Positions 1-9,323 of a stretch of 64,000 nucleotides of DNA are shown piece after piece; positions within the stretch are counted from its first letter, which is position 1, and the number at the start of each line of letters is the position of its first letter. Origin of the DNA: an uncultured Methanomicrobiales archaeon. GTDB lineage: Archaea; Thermoplasmatota; Thermoplasmata; Methanomassiliicoccales; Methanomethylophilaceae. The translations under genes and the position numbers were made by a program. The stretch spans positions 1-64,000 of the forward strand of contig CALAVG010000232.1 in NCBI GenBank assembly GCA_937892275.1. The letters run 5' to 3'. Below the pieces are notes generated by a model that searched no databases, was not told the origin of the DNA, and was given only the letters and a program-made list of their open reading frames with translations.

Positions 1-64
1 GTTTGATCCTGCTCTTCAGCTGGAGAAGTACCGAACGGTTGGGGGTGACATCGTGTGCTCCCAC
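1..64 (-). CDS. atpD: A-type ATP synthase subunit D, N-terminal fragment
   Basis: Partial gene cut by the window edge. The reverse strand from the GTG at 64 reads VGAHDVTPNRSVLLQLKSRI, matching the start of subunit D (family pattern V-N/T-P-x-R-x-x-L-L-x-L-K-x-R). Subunit D is the central rotor stalk that links the A3B3 catalytic head to the membrane ring. It begins 5 nt after the atpB stop, so it is the next gene of the ATP synthase operon. An in-frame TTG lies 9 nt further upstream, so the exact start is uncertain. Only about 21 residues are visible; the assignment rests on that motif plus operon position. Confidence 0.8.
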   Translation of the reverse strand, partial: MGAHDVTPNRSVLLQLKSRIK

Positions 65-69
65 GGATA

Positions 70-1461
70 TCAAGCCTTCTTGGGCATGTACTTCTCGATG
101 TACTTACGGCTGATCCTTGTGATCTGGTCGAGATCGAGAGCGGTGAACAGTTCCCAACCGAGGTCCAGTGTCTCCTCGATGGAACGGTCCTCCTCGGGTC
201 CCTGCCTGACGAAGCGGTCCTCAAAGAGGTCTGCGAAGTCGAGCAGCTTCCTGTCCTTTGCGGACAGGGATTCCTTTCCGACGATTGCGACCAGTCCACG
301 GAGATCCTTACCCTCTGCGTATGCCGCATAGAGCTGGTCGGACACTCCCTTGTGGTCCTCACGGGTCCTGCCCTCTCCGGTTCCTCCTCCCATCAGACGG
401 CTGAGGGATGATGAAACGTTGACAGGCGGGTAGATACCGTTCCTGTGCAGGTCCATGGACAGAACGATCTGTCCCTCTGTGATGTATCCTGACAGGTCGG
501 GGATCGGGTGGGTGATGTCTCCTCCGGGCATGGACAGGATGGGGATCTGAGTGATGGATCCCTTCTTTCCCTTGATCCTTCCGGCACGCTCGTACAGCTG
601 TGCCAGATCGGTGTACATGTAACCGGGGTATCCACGCCTTCCGGGCACCTCTTCACGAGCTGCTCCAATCTGACGCAGTGCCTCACAGTAGTTGGTGATG
701 TCGGTCATGATGACCAGCACCTGCATACCGAGGTCGAATGCCATGTACTCGGCGGTGGTGAGTCCCAGACGGGGTGTCAGGGTACGCTCCACAGCAGGGT
801 CGTCGGCCAGGTTGAGGAACACGACAGCGTTCTTCAGTGCACCTGTCCTCTCGAACTCCTTCATGAACATCTGCTTCTCTTCGTTGGTGATACCCATTGC
901 GATGAACACGACGGCGAACTCCTCGTTCTCTCCGCGTACCTTTGCCTGACGAGCGATCTGAAGAGCGATCTCGTTGTGGGGAAGTCCCGACGCGGAGAAG
1001 ATAGGCAGCTTCTGACCCCTGACCAGGGTGTTCATTCCGTCGATGGTGGAGATACCTGTCTGGATGAAATCCGAAGGTGAGTCCCTTGCCCACGGGTTGA
1101 TAGCGGCTCCGTTGATCTCGAGCTCTTTCTCGGGAACGATGGGTGCTCCTCCGTCCAGGGGCTGTCCGGATCCGGAGAGGATCCTTCCGAGCATGTCCTT
1201 GGACACGGGCATCTTCATTGTCTCGCCGAGGAACCTGACGGATGCATCCCTGTCGATACCGGATGTTCCCTCGAACACCTGAACGACGACGACCTCATCC
1301 GAGGAATCGAGGACCTGTCCCCTCCTGGTGGTTCCGTCTGTAAGCCTGATGTTGACCATTTCCTTGTATCCGACGGGCTCTGTCTTCTTGACGTAGATAA
1401 GAGGTCCGGCGATCTGGGATACGGTCTTGTACTCTTTGCTTATCTGTGCTGTCTTTGCCAT
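70..1461 (-). CDS. atpB: A-type ATP synthase subunit B
   Basis: Non-catalytic nucleotide-binding subunit of the A3B3 head of the membrane ATP synthase. The 463-residue protein is full length for the family. In place of a Walker A P-loop it has SASGLPHN at about residues 156-163, the usual degenerate loop of B subunits, followed by the conserved head region. The ATG at 1461 is chosen over a GTG 9 nt upstream, because the GTG overlaps the atpA stop and a GGAG lies about 10 nt before the ATG. It sits between atpA and atpD. Confidence 0.97.
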   Translation of the reverse strand: MAKTAQISKEYKTVSQIAGPLIYVKKTEPVGYKEMVNIRLTDGTTRRGQVLDSSDEVVVVQVFEGTSGIDRDASVRFLGETMKMPVSKDMLGRILSGSGQPLDGGAPIVPEKELEINGAAINPWARDSPSDFIQTGISTIDGMNTLVRGQKLPIFSASGLPHNEIALQIARQAKVRGENEEFAVVFIAMGITNEEKQMFMKEFERTGALKNAVVFLNLADDPAVERTLTPRLGLTTAEYMAFDLGMQVLVIMTDITNYCEALRQIGAAREEVPGRRGYPGYMYTDLAQLYERAGRIKGKKGSITQIPILSMPGGDITHPIPDLSGYITEGQIVLSMDLHRNGIYPPVNVSSSLSRLMGGGTGEGRTREDHKGVSDQLYAAYAEGKDLRGLVAIVGKESLSAKDRKLLDFADLFEDRFVRQGPEEDRSIEETLDLGWELFTALDLDQITRISRKYIEKYMPKKA

Positions 1462-1466
1462 TGGAA

Positions 1467-3194
1467 TCACGCTCCGAGCTCCGCGAACTGCTGGTCCATG
1501 TCCTTGTCGACTGCCTCGAGTTCCTCATCGACCTTGGGCTCGTACTTGGACTGGTTGAACCTTGTCCTCACGGGGAGGTATGCGATCTTGTCGACGGGTG
1601 CTCCTGCCTGAAGTGCCTTCTCGGAGAGATCGGAGTACTTCTTGATCAGTGTGAGCATCTTGTACTGCCTGCTGAGAGGGCAGTAACAGTCGACGGGGTC
1701 GTATGCGTTCTGCTGCAGGAAGATCTCACGGATCATCTTGGCGACCTCGAGTGTGATCTTCTGCTCGTCGGGCAGTGAATCGGATCCGACCATCTGGACG
1801 ACATCCTGAAGTTCGGCCTCCTTCTGGAGGGTCTTCATTGCCCAGGCCTTCAGTGCGGGATAGTCCTCTGCGACGTTGGCCTTGAACCAGTCGAGCAGCT
1901 GCTTGTCGTACATAGTGTACGATGTCAGCCAGTTGATTGTGGGGAAGTGCCTCCTCTCACGCAGTTTGGTATCGAGTGCCCAGAAGACACGGACGATACG
2001 GAGTGTGTTCTGCGTAACAGGCTCGGACAGGTCTCCTCCGGGAGGAGAAACTGCTCCGATAACGGAGACGGATCCGTCACCGCCGCTGAGCACCTTGGCC
2101 CTTGCGGCACGCTCGTAGAACTCGGAGAGACGTCCTGCAAGGTATGCGGGGTATCCCTCTTCTCCGGGCATCTCTTCCAACCTGGACGAGATCTCACGCA
2201 TGGCCTCTGCCCACCTGGAGGTGGAGTCTGCCATGAGTGCGACGTTATATCCCATGTCACGGAAGTACTCCGCGATGGTCATTCCAGTGTAAACGGAAGC
2301 CTCTCTTGCCGCCACAGGCATATTGGATGTGTTGGCGATGAGGACGGTCCTCTTCATGAGCTTCATTCCGGTCCTGGGGTCCTCCAGTTCGGGGAACTCC
2401 GTAAGAACCTCGGTCATCTCGTTTCCACGCTCTCCGCATCCGATGTAGACGACGATCTCTGCATCGGAGTACTTAGCGAGCGACTGCTGTGTGACGGTCT
2501 TTCCGGTTCCGAAAGCTCCGGGGATAGCGGCTGCTCCTCCCTTTGCGAGGGGGAACATGGTATCAAGGACACGGAGTCCTGTGACGAGGGGGATATCGGG
2601 CTGATACTTCTCCTCGACGGGCCTGGGGTTACGTACAGGCCAGTACTGGACCATGCATACATCCGTTCCGTCGATGACGGCGACTGTCTCATCGATCGTG
2701 TAGCTGCCTGCCTTGATCGAGTCGACCTTTCCGTTGAGTCCGATGGGGACCATGATCTTGTGCTCCATGGGTCCTTCCTGGACGATACCGATGATCTGTC
2801 CCTGGGAGACTGTGTCGCCCTCTTTCACTGTGGGCTCGAAGTCCCACTTCTTCTCGTGATCCAATCCAGGTGCTGAGACTCCACGGTAGATGAAGTCTCC
2901 CATCTTGTCCCTCAGAACGGGGAGAGGCCTCTGGATTCCGTCGTAAACGGATTCCAAGAGTCCGGGACCGAGCTCAACTGACAGGGGCTTTCCTGTGTTT
3001 GTGACAGGCTCTCCCGGCTTGACGTTGTCTGTGTCCTCATAGACCTGGATGATGGAGTACTCGCCGACGATTTTGATGACCTCTCCCATCAGCTTCTCGT
3101 TTCCAACGTGCACGACATCGTACATCTTGGGCGAGATACCTGTGGCGGTCACGACAGGTCCGGCGACCCTGTAAATTACACCTTCAGTGCTCAT
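1467..3194 (-). CDS. atpA: A-type ATP synthase catalytic subunit A
   Basis: Catalytic subunit: ATP synthesis or hydrolysis in the A3B3 head. The protein has 575 residues, normal length. The Walker A motif GAFGTGKT lies at residues 226-233, preceded by the insert (about residues 110-190) that distinguishes A/V-type A subunits from F-type beta. The arginine-rich GCGERGNEM segment follows. It starts at ATG 3194, immediately after the atpF stop at 3195, and its stop overlaps the possible GTG of atpB, so translation is probably coupled. Confidence 0.98.
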   Translation of the reverse strand: MSTEGVIYRVAGPVVTATGISPKMYDVVHVGNEKLMGEVIKIVGEYSIIQVYEDTDNVKPGEPVTNTGKPLSVELGPGLLESVYDGIQRPLPVLRDKMGDFIYRGVSAPGLDHEKKWDFEPTVKEGDTVSQGQIIGIVQEGPMEHKIMVPIGLNGKVDSIKAGSYTIDETVAVIDGTDVCMVQYWPVRNPRPVEEKYQPDIPLVTGLRVLDTMFPLAKGGAAAIPGAFGTGKTVTQQSLAKYSDAEIVVYIGCGERGNEMTEVLTEFPELEDPRTGMKLMKRTVLIANTSNMPVAAREASVYTGMTIAEYFRDMGYNVALMADSTSRWAEAMREISSRLEEMPGEEGYPAYLAGRLSEFYERAARAKVLSGGDGSVSVIGAVSPPGGDLSEPVTQNTLRIVRVFWALDTKLRERRHFPTINWLTSYTMYDKQLLDWFKANVAEDYPALKAWAMKTLQKEAELQDVVQMVGSDSLPDEQKITLEVAKMIREIFLQQNAYDPVDCYCPLSRQYKMLTLIKKYSDLSEKALQAGAPVDKIAYLPVRTRFNQSKYEPKVDEELEAVDKDMDQQFAELGA

Positions 3195-3500
3195 TCAATC
3201 ATCCTCATTCTTGTATAAATCTACGCCAATCGCCCTCTTGACCTTCTCACGGAGGTCTCCGTCGGATCCGCCTACCGCTACTACGACGGGCTGGATCGAC
3301 TCCGTCACCTTGTGCCTGGTGGCGGCGGGGAGGTTGTCGAGGTCCTTCGCATCCACTGCGAGGATACCGATTGTTGGCTGGGAAATTGCTTCCAGCATCT
3401 TTTCTTGATAGTTTTCTGGGGTCGCTACGAATACGCGCCTGATTCCGGCAAGCCTGAATCCGAGTGTGAACTCCTCACTTCCCAATACTGCGATTTCCAT
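3195..3500 (-). CDS. atpF: A-type ATP synthase subunit F
   Basis: Small central-stalk subunit of the A-type ATP synthase, 101 residues, the usual size. The Rossmann-like start (MEIAVLGSEEFTLGFRLAGI) is typical, where the GSE-x2-x2-GFRLAG pattern is conserved. It binds subunit D in the rotor and modulates catalysis. The gene shares one base with the end of atpC and abuts atpA, consistent with the order C-F-A-B-D. Confidence 0.95.
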   Translation of the reverse strand: MEIAVLGSEEFTLGFRLAGIRRVFVATPENYQEKMLEAISQPTIGILAVDAKDLDNLPAATRHKVTESIQPVVVAVGGSDGDLREKVKRAIGVDLYKNEDD

Positions 3501-4552
3501 CAGATCACCAGCAATTGTTTGACAGTTTCCTTGTCAAGGCCGCTCTCGAGTCCCCTCGCGATGGTCCTGATGTTCCTGGTCTCGATCTCCATGCTCATCA
3601 TGTAGTCGATTACAGGAAGTACGGACAAGGGGTACTCTGACGAGAATTTCTTAGCCTGCTCCCTCTGGTACTTCCTCGTTTCGATCGAGGCCTCCAGGGG
3701 GTTGCCGCCGTTGTCGATGATCTCTTTGACGGATTCGTAGAAATCGAGCTGTGTGATATCGGGATAGGTGTCGGTGATCTTCTCGTAGTCCGCCAACTGT
3801 TTGGCGAACTTGGCGTCGATCTGCTTTCCACCGGGGATTATGTATTCCAGTACCTTGTCGCCGTAGATCCCTTCGGACTTCAGTTTCATGATTGTCTCGA
3901 AATTCCTCACGTCGATGTCCCTCCTGATGTAATCGAGGAACATACGGGAAGCGACTGTGTCAGCGCTGACGATCTTGATCAGTCTGGTGTACCTGAACTT
4001 GTCCAGGTAGTCCTCAATCTGACCGAGGTTTCCGTCGGCCTTGTACTGGGTCATTATCTCTGCGGGGATGGTAATCGATTCGTCCTTGCAGTATGCTGCG
4101 ATGATCTCATCGAGAGATTCCATCCCGATCAGTCTTTCTAGCTCTTCGGAGCTCAGATTTCCGGCGGGGACAAGGTCATCCCTGATGTCGTCCGCCGACA
4201 GACCGTACGATTTCCCACGAAGGATAACTTTGATGTTCCAGTTGTCCCACTTCTCCAGGTATGCGGCGAGGAGGGTGTGAAGCTCTCCCTGGGATCCGTT
4301 CAAGAGAGTCTTGAAGGAGTCCGCCATGTGCCTGTAGGTTGCGCGCTCTACGAGATCCATTCCCTCCATCTTGTTTCCGAGGTCGATCATCTCCTTGGAG
4401 TATCCCGAATCGGAAATGAAGCGGGCGATCTCAGCAGTGCTCATCTGGAGCATCTTGTTGTAATCCTCTTCCTTGAGCAGAAGCGACTTCTTCGCTTTAG
4501 CCCTGGTCGTGGTGTATGCGTAGTTGCCCTTTTTGTTACTGAACCCGAACAT
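3500..4552 (-). CDS. atpC: A-type ATP synthase subunit C
   Basis: Subunit C (V-type d / A-type C family) couples the central stalk to the K ring. The open frame runs back to 4603, but the start is placed at ATG 4552 (MFGFSNKKGNYAY...), giving 350 residues, the family length. The 17 codons upstream overlap atpE in another frame and show no homology pattern. The helical body contains the repeated SL-x-E-I-I-x-AY type helices of the family. It begins 5 nt downstream of the atpE stop (4558). Confidence 0.93.
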   Translation of the reverse strand: MFGFSNKKGNYAYTTTRAKAKKSLLLKEEDYNKMLQMSTAEIARFISDSGYSKEMIDLGNKMEGMDLVERATYRHMADSFKTLLNGSQGELHTLLAAYLEKWDNWNIKVILRGKSYGLSADDIRDDLVPAGNLSSEELERLIGMESLDEIIAAYCKDESITIPAEIMTQYKADGNLGQIEDYLDKFRYTRLIKIVSADTVASRMFLDYIRRDIDVRNFETIMKLKSEGIYGDKVLEYIIPGGKQIDAKFAKQLADYEKITDTYPDITQLDFYESVKEIIDNGGNPLEASIETRKYQREQAKKFSSEYPLSVLPVIDYMMSMEIETRNIRTIARGLESGLDKETVKQLLVI

Positions 4553-4557
4553 TTTCT

Positions 4558-5115
4558 TCACCCGAAGAGAATGTCGGAGACGTCCTTGATGCCGCGGTCC
4601 CATACGGTGCGGAGAAGGGCAGAGTACTGCATGTCAATCTCGATCTGACCATCTTCGCTCTGGATGATGAGTCCTCCCTTGATCTTAGCGTCCCTCTTGA
4701 CCTCTGCGACCTCCAGCTGCTTCGCTGTGAACTTGTCGTCCTTCGACATGATCACAGTGGGCTCTGGAATGATCGTCTTCGCGTACGCTACCATCTTTAC
4801 GTAGTGCTTGAGTTTGTCCTTAGGATCGGCGTCCTCAAGCTCTTTGAGCGTCTCGTCGAAGACGTTGGAGAGGATCTCCTTCTTCTTCGCAAGGACGATC
4901 TTCTTGCTCTCCAGCTCTGAGCTGGAGGCCTCCTGACGGTCCATGCGGGCGATGGCATCCGCTAGCCTCTTGTCTTCGCTTTCTTTTAACCCGGCGATCT
5001 TCGCCTCTGTCTCGGACTGGATGCGTGCGATCTCCTGTGCCGTCTCGGCCTCGATCGCCTTCACATCGTTCTCCGCCAGAGTCTTGATCTCCGCGGTTAC
5101 GTCGTTCAATGCCAT
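4558..5115 (-). CDS. atpE: A-type ATP synthase subunit E
   Basis: Peripheral stalk subunit, 185 residues. The N-terminal half is a long charged coiled coil (about residues 1-90, rich in Ala/Glu/Lys), which pairs with subunit H. The C-terminal half is the globular domain that contacts the catalytic head (segment IKGGLIIQSEDGQIEID). Position between atpK and atpC is the canonical archaeal order. The start ATG is preceded by a GAGGTAAT sequence. Confidence 0.94.
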   Translation of the reverse strand: MALNDVTAEIKTLAENDVKAIEAETAQEIARIQSETEAKIAGLKESEDKRLADAIARMDRQEASSSELESKKIVLAKKKEILSNVFDETLKELEDADPKDKLKHYVKMVAYAKTIIPEPTVIMSKDDKFTAKQLEVAEVKRDAKIKGGLIIQSEDGQIEIDMQYSALLRTVWDRGIKDVSDILFG

Positions 5116-5142
5116 GAGATTACCTCATTTCGGTAGGGAAAC

Positions 5143-5376
5143 TCACATACCGGGGAGCACGAAACACGCGAGAATTGCGATGACCAGTCCGAAGATAACG
5201 ATAGTCTCAGGCAGCACCATGAACATCAGTGCCTTTCCCAGCATCTTGGAGTCCTCTGTGATTGCTCCGACTGCTGCTGCTCCGATGTCCTTCTGTGCCA
5301 GTCCGGTTCCGAGTCCGGCGAGTCCGACTGCGAGTCCTGCTCCAATTGCGATAAATCCTAATCCTGTGTCGACCAT
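5143..5376 (-). CDS. atpK: A-type ATP synthase proteolipid subunit K (c ring)
   Basis: Rotor-ring proteolipid, 77 residues, two transmembrane hairpin helices. The second helix carries the ion-binding carboxylate (Glu57 in LPETIVIFGLV). Many Gly residues in helix 1 give tight ring packing. This is a single-hairpin c subunit, not the duplicated form found in some archaea. The sequence alone does not settle whether H+ or Na+ is used. It is located between atpI and atpE with a 27-nt gap before atpE. Confidence 0.96.
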   Translation of the reverse strand: MVDTGLGFIAIGAGLAVGLAGLGTGLAQKDIGAAAVGAITEDSKMLGKALMFMVLPETIVIFGLVIAILACFVLPGM

Positions 5377-5378
5377 TT

Positions 5379-7445
5379 TTATGCCTCTTTTGTAGATATA
5401 TCTGAAATCGTTTTGATATGTTTGAATCTGAGGGGCGTGAACATTGTTCCCTCTCCCTCATAGAACTTGATCATGAACTCGACGAGCTGCAACCTTAATG
5501 CATGCAGTCCACCCGAAAGGATGGCCAGAGTCCAAATCATGAGATGCAGGAATGCGAATATCAGCAATCCGATGATTACCATGATAACCGATACCTCTCC
5601 TGCCTGTGCCGGATCAGGGTTGATTCCGGCAATCATTCCGAGCGCGATATAGTTGAATGCCAATGCCATTCCAGCCTTGGACATACCGATCGCGACCAGA
5701 CGAGTGTATGAAAGAATGTTTCCGAAAGCATCGACCGTTTCGATGAGGATGGACATCGCACCCTCCGTCTTCATGACCAAAATGGCTCCGATAACGATCA
5801 GTACGATACCGACTCCCATGATGGGAATCATGTCCTCTCCGGACAATGTCTTCATAATCATATTGAAACCGAGCGCGTATCCAACAAGCACGACACCGCA
5901 GAAGATGAGGAACGGTCCTCCCTTCTCCTTGAATCCGTGCGCGAATCCGTGCTGAACGGTCTTGTTGTAGATTGCTACGAGATATCCGATAGCAAGGTGC
6001 ACGACACCGACGTAGACAGAAAGCCTAAGCAACATTCCCACGTACTCGGAGTCAATCTTACCTACTCCGTGACCATTGATAAGGAAGGCTCCGAAGAAGT
6101 TCTCAAGGTTGTCCAAGTGCAACAGGTATGCCCATGTGTACGTGACCGATTCGCCCTGCGGTCCTACAAAGTGCATTCCCAAGGCCTCTCCGAAGAAGAA
6201 GAAACCGAAGATGAATGCCCAGATTCCTCCGAAGAACAGGACTGTCGCGATTGCGCGCCAGTCAGGGTTCTTGGCGAACTTCAGACCGTATGCTCCGAGG
6301 ATGATGAAGGGTATCGCATAACCGCAGTCTCCCACCATGAATCCGAAGAACAATGGAAGGAAGATGGAGATCAACACCGTAGGGTCGACCTCGTTATACT
6401 TGGGTACCGACATCATCAATGTCGGATATTCGAACAATTTAGTGACTTTGCCGTGCTTCATCTTAGTGGGCACGGTCTGGAATCTCTCTTCCTGCTTCTC
6501 TGATTCCTCAACTGTCCTTCCACGGTTCTCCTCGATGCTGACGTAGACCTTGCCTACCTTCGACTCGATGGTGTTCTTAATGTCGCCGGCCTCGTAGGTG
6601 GGTACCCACGCGTCCATGACGAACGTGTATTTCGTGGAAGCGATCCTGACGGGCAATGTACCCTTCTCAGAATCCACTGTCAATTCCTCATCGCAAGCTC
6701 TAAGGAAGTGTTTGTGTTTCTCAAAAAGAACCTCTATTTCCTTCTCGACTGCTTCGATCTCCTTAGCTACGACCTCCAGTTCCCCGGTGATGATAGCCAG
6801 GTTCGACTGCACAGTTCCCGAGCCCTCAGGCACGGTGATCTCTGTGAATCCGTGTTCGGACAAGATGTTCTGGGCCTTCGTCCTGTCCTCATTCTTAACG
6901 AACAAAGCCACGACGCTACCGTTCTTCTTGTCCATGGAGACGAACAACTCACCCATATCGGCCACGGCCGCTGTGGGGTCGCTCTCCACGGTACCGATCA
7001 ACGCCACAATACTCTTGTAACCGGAGTACTGGTCGATGTCGATAGGCAGTCTTGCAAGGAGCTCGAGATTCTTCTTCTTTGCGTTTAATTCGGTGATTCT
7101 CTGATTGAGATCATTCCTCTTATCGATGACGGCTTTTACCTCGTCCTCGATAGATTCGACGCTGTCAGATGATATCTGGCTCCTGATTTCACTCTCTAAA
7201 ATCTGCTGGGTCTTGGTATGCTTGTTGATACCGAGATCCTTCTCCATCCCACGCACCTTCAACAACCTCTCGGCCGTCTTGGGCGAGTACGGACGGGGCG
7301 TTCCGAGGGTGAAACCCTCATCCGCGTCAACGGTATGATCGATCAGGTGGACATTCTCGATGCTGTACAAGACCTCGATGGTCTCATCGATGCATGAGTT
7401 AGCGCCCACGATCACAATCCTACTCATCGACTCAGGAAGAAACAT
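5379..7445 (-). CDS. atpI: A-type ATP synthase subunit I (a subunit)
   Basis: Membrane stator subunit that forms the ion half-channels. 688 residues: a soluble N-terminal half (about 1-340) with coiled-coil arms contacting the peripheral stalks, then about seven to eight hydrophobic helices (from about residue 360) including the late FGNILSYTRLVAIGMSKAGMA region with the essential Arg. The frame opens at ATG 7445, which overlaps atpH by 14 nt and has an AGAGG about 8 nt before it. ATG 7427 (MSRIVIVGAN) is the alternative and fits the family start better. One of few genes here ending in TAA. Confidence 0.95.
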   Translation of the reverse strand: MFLPESMSRIVIVGANSCIDETIEVLYSIENVHLIDHTVDADEGFTLGTPRPYSPKTAERLLKVRGMEKDLGINKHTKTQQILESEIRSQISSDSVESIEDEVKAVIDKRNDLNQRITELNAKKKNLELLARLPIDIDQYSGYKSIVALIGTVESDPTAAVADMGELFVSMDKKNGSVVALFVKNEDRTKAQNILSEHGFTEITVPEGSGTVQSNLAIITGELEVVAKEIEAVEKEIEVLFEKHKHFLRACDEELTVDSEKGTLPVRIASTKYTFVMDAWVPTYEAGDIKNTIESKVGKVYVSIEENRGRTVEESEKQEERFQTVPTKMKHGKVTKLFEYPTLMMSVPKYNEVDPTVLISIFLPLFFGFMVGDCGYAIPFIILGAYGLKFAKNPDWRAIATVLFFGGIWAFIFGFFFFGEALGMHFVGPQGESVTYTWAYLLHLDNLENFFGAFLINGHGVGKIDSEYVGMLLRLSVYVGVVHLAIGYLVAIYNKTVQHGFAHGFKEKGGPFLIFCGVVLVGYALGFNMIMKTLSGEDMIPIMGVGIVLIVIGAILVMKTEGAMSILIETVDAFGNILSYTRLVAIGMSKAGMALAFNYIALGMIAGINPDPAQAGEVSVIMVIIGLLIFAFLHLMIWTLAILSGGLHALRLQLVEFMIKFYEGEGTMFTPLRFKHIKTISDISTKEA

Positions 7446-7764
7446 TCAAAATCCTCTCAACTTCTTTTGTAAGGTATTTCTTTGCTTCCCCCTTCTTTGC
7501 CTCGGATCCGGAACTGATCTTCTCAGCTTCGGCCTTGCCTCCAGCAATCTTGCTTTCATGCTCTTTGGCAAGTTTGTCCTTTTCCGCGGCAACGGCGGAC
7601 TCGTAAGAGCTACGCATCTGAGCTTCAGCGTCCTGAATTTTCTTCACAGAATCTCTGCGAGCTTCCGCGAGAGCTGTTTTCTGCACGTCCTTGGCCTTGA
7701 CGACCACGGCGTCAGCTTCCGCTTCCGCTAGTTTTATCTCCGTAAGTATATCAGTCCGGCTCAA
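7432..7764 (-). CDS. atpH: A-type ATP synthase subunit H
   Basis: Peripheral stalk coiled-coil subunit, 110 residues, nearly entirely Ala/Glu/Lys-rich helix (residues 8-105). It pairs with subunit E as a stator. The start is TTG at 7764 (LSRTDILTEIKLAEAEA), chosen because a strong GGGGAG lies 7 nt upstream and no in-frame ATG gives the family N-terminus. First gene of the operon, with a TATA element about 65 nt upstream. Confidence 0.88.
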   Translation of the reverse strand: MSRTDILTEIKLAEAEADAVVVKAKDVQKTALAEARRDSVKKIQDAEAQMRSSYESAVAAEKDKLAKEHESKIAGGKAEAEKISSGSEAKKGEAKKYLTKEVERILNVSS

Positions 7765-7823
7765 ATTTACACTCCCCGACTTGAGTCTTGTATCCCCTAA
7801 TTATTACTTAAAGGGTGCCTTAC

Positions 7824-7840
7824 TAATTTATAAAAGAAGG
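7824..7840 (-). promoter_or_regulatory. Promoter of the ATP synthase operon
   Basis: On the minus strand the stretch reads TTTTATAAATTAG, a good archaeal TATA box, about 65 nt before the atpH TTG. With a transcription start about 25 nt downstream, this predicts a leader of about 40 nt ending in the GGGGAG ribosome-binding site. Confidence 0.6.
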
Positions 7841-7890
7841 AGGTTAGTTGGATGGGTCATCAGGACTCCGTGTTTAGCCCATTTTTTTGT

Positions 7891-8349
7891 TCAGAGTTTC
7901 TTTACGGGCACATATTCCCTGATCTCGATCCCAGCTTCCTCGAGGAGGTCCTTGGAGAGATCGTCGGCATAACCCTCGCTATAGATGATCTCCTTGATAC
8001 CCGCGTTGATGAGGATCTTGGCACACATCGAACAGGGGTACGTTGTGGTATATATGGTGGCACCATCGACACTGACACCGAAATAGGCTGCCTGGGTCAC
8101 TGCATTTTGCTCTGCGTGTACGCCTCTACAGAGCTCGTGCCTCGTACCGGAAGGGACATTGAGTTTCACACGTATACAGCCCAATTCTTCGCAGTGCTTT
8201 GTGCCCTTGGGAGACCCGTTGTAACCAGTGGAAAGGACCCTCTTCTCCTTGACGATGACAGCGCCTACTCTCCTCCTGAGACAGGTGGAACGCGAGGATA
8301 CCAATTGTGCCATCTCCATGAAGTATTCGTCATTGCTGGGTCTATCCAT
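7891..8349 (-). CDS. Deoxycytidylate (dCMP) deaminase
   Basis: Zinc-dependent deaminase converting dCMP to dUMP for dTMP synthesis. 152 residues, normal length. Zinc and catalytic motifs are HAE at residues 78-80 and PCSMC at 105-109, giving the ligands His78, Cys106, Cys109 and the proton-shuttling Glu80. The extra Cys/His residues around positions 53-58 and 71-74 resemble the second structural zinc site of ComEB-type dCMP deaminases. Divergent from the signal peptidase gene across a shared AT-rich promoter. Confidence 0.92.
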   Translation of the reverse strand: MDRPSNDEYFMEMAQLVSSRSTCLRRRVGAVIVKEKRVLSTGYNGSPKGTKHCEELGCIRVKLNVPSGTRHELCRGVHAEQNAVTQAAYFGVSVDGATIYTTTYPCSMCAKILINAGIKEIIYSEGYADDLSKDLLEEAGIEIREYVPVKKL

Positions 8350-8393
8350 CTTCTATCCTTCCGTGAGAATGTTAAGGGCGTTACTGACATCCA

Positions 8394-8416
8394 CTATTAT
8401 AATTTTATAGTGACTC
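8394..8416. promoter_or_regulatory. Divergent promoter, dCMP deaminase / signal peptidase
   Basis: A near-palindrome CACTAT-N9-ATAGTG contains TATA-like sequence on both strands (TATAATTTTATA). It lies about 25 nt before the GTG of the signal peptidase on the plus strand, so that mRNA would be leaderless, and about 45 nt before the deaminase ATG on the minus strand. Confidence 0.5.
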
Positions 8417-8432
8417 GTCATTTCAGTGTCCC

Positions 8433-9251
8433 GTGAAGAGAGGAAGCAAGTTTCTCATCGCCGTCTGCGGCTTTCTTGTGATCTGTATCATCGGCGGATA
8501 CGTCGGTATACATGCCGCTTCCGGTCTGGATTCCCCTCTGAGCGTCATCATGTCATCCAGTATGCAGCATGATAACCATCAATCCGCAATCGGTGTGATC
8601 GATACCGGAGACGTTATGGTAGTGCAGGATCCCAACAAGGCGAACATTCAAAGCTACATCGAGGGTCTGACCACCGGACACAAGACATTCGGCGATTACG
8701 GATCCGTTCTGATCTATGACCGCGGAGATGATGTCAATCCCTGTATCCACAGAGCTATTGTCTGGTTGGATTACAACGGCAACGGTACATGGAGAGCCCC
8801 GTCTCTTCAGACCTATACCGCATGGACATGCACGGGTTCGACCGATTTCCGTTCCCTGTCTGGAACATTGACCTTCACCGACATCACACAATCGCATAAG
8901 GAGGTCAGCATCAACCTCGACAATCTTGGGAAACAGAGCGGATATCTTACCATGGGCGACAACCCTGAATCCAACAGATACTTCGATCAGGCGGTCGGAA
9001 TAATCTCGCATCCTGTCGGGACCGATGACATAAGATCCGTCGCCCTCTATGAACTTCCCTGGTTGGGAGTCATCAAGGTATACATGACACCAAGCAAGAA
9101 AGCATATCTCGACCACGTCCCCAATTCCATCTACAGCATGATAGCGCTATTCATAATGGTCTTCGCCATAATCTACTGTTGCGACATATTCTATCAGAAG
9201 AAGGAACTCAAGCAGAAACAGAAAGAATTAGAAAGACTGAGAGAACTCTGA
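8433..9251 (+). CDS. Type I signal peptidase, archaeal Sec11-like
   Basis: Membrane serine peptidase that removes signal peptides after Sec export. 272 residues. An N-terminal membrane anchor (about 8-28) is followed by box B with SSSM (nucleophile Ser43), box D with GSVLIY...CIHRAI (His106, the archaeal/eukaryotic His in place of Lys), and box E MGDNPESNRYFDQ (Asp176/Asp185). A second transmembrane helix lies at about 228-250. The C-terminal anchor and the long box D-E insert are larger than in minimal archaeal enzymes. The start is GTG, about 25 nt after a TATA box. Confidence 0.88.
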   Translation: MKRGSKFLIAVCGFLVICIIGGYVGIHAASGLDSPLSVIMSSSMQHDNHQSAIGVIDTGDVMVVQDPNKANIQSYIEGLTTGHKTFGDYGSVLIYDRGDDVNPCIHRAIVWLDYNGNGTWRAPSLQTYTAWTCTGSTDFRSLSGTLTFTDITQSHKEVSINLDNLGKQSGYLTMGDNPESNRYFDQAVGIISHPVGTDDIRSVALYELPWLGVIKVYMTPSKKAYLDHVPNSIYSMIALFIMVFAIIYCCDIFYQKKELKQKQKELERLREL

Positions 9252-9265
9252 CCCTACAGGACAAG

Positions 9266-9295
9266 AGACCCCCACCCCTCCATTTCCACTGGAAA
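9266..9295 (-). repeat. Origin recognition box (ORB), left copy
   Basis: Perfect 30-bp inverted match to 10891-10920. Read on the minus strand it contains the dyad core TTTCCAGTGGAAA followed by a G-rich string (GGAGGGGTGGGGG), the two hallmarks of archaeal ORB elements bound by Orc1/Cdc6. It sits just past the end of orc1/cdc6. The G-string points outward, away from cdc6. Confidence 0.85.
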
Positions 9296-9323
9296 TTCTG
9301 AAAGGGAATATTCGTGTTTCCGA

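Noticed and set aside
1947..2876. 309-residue frame antisense to atpA
   Set aside because: Shadow of the atpA codons; no ribosome-binding site, no recognisable domain.
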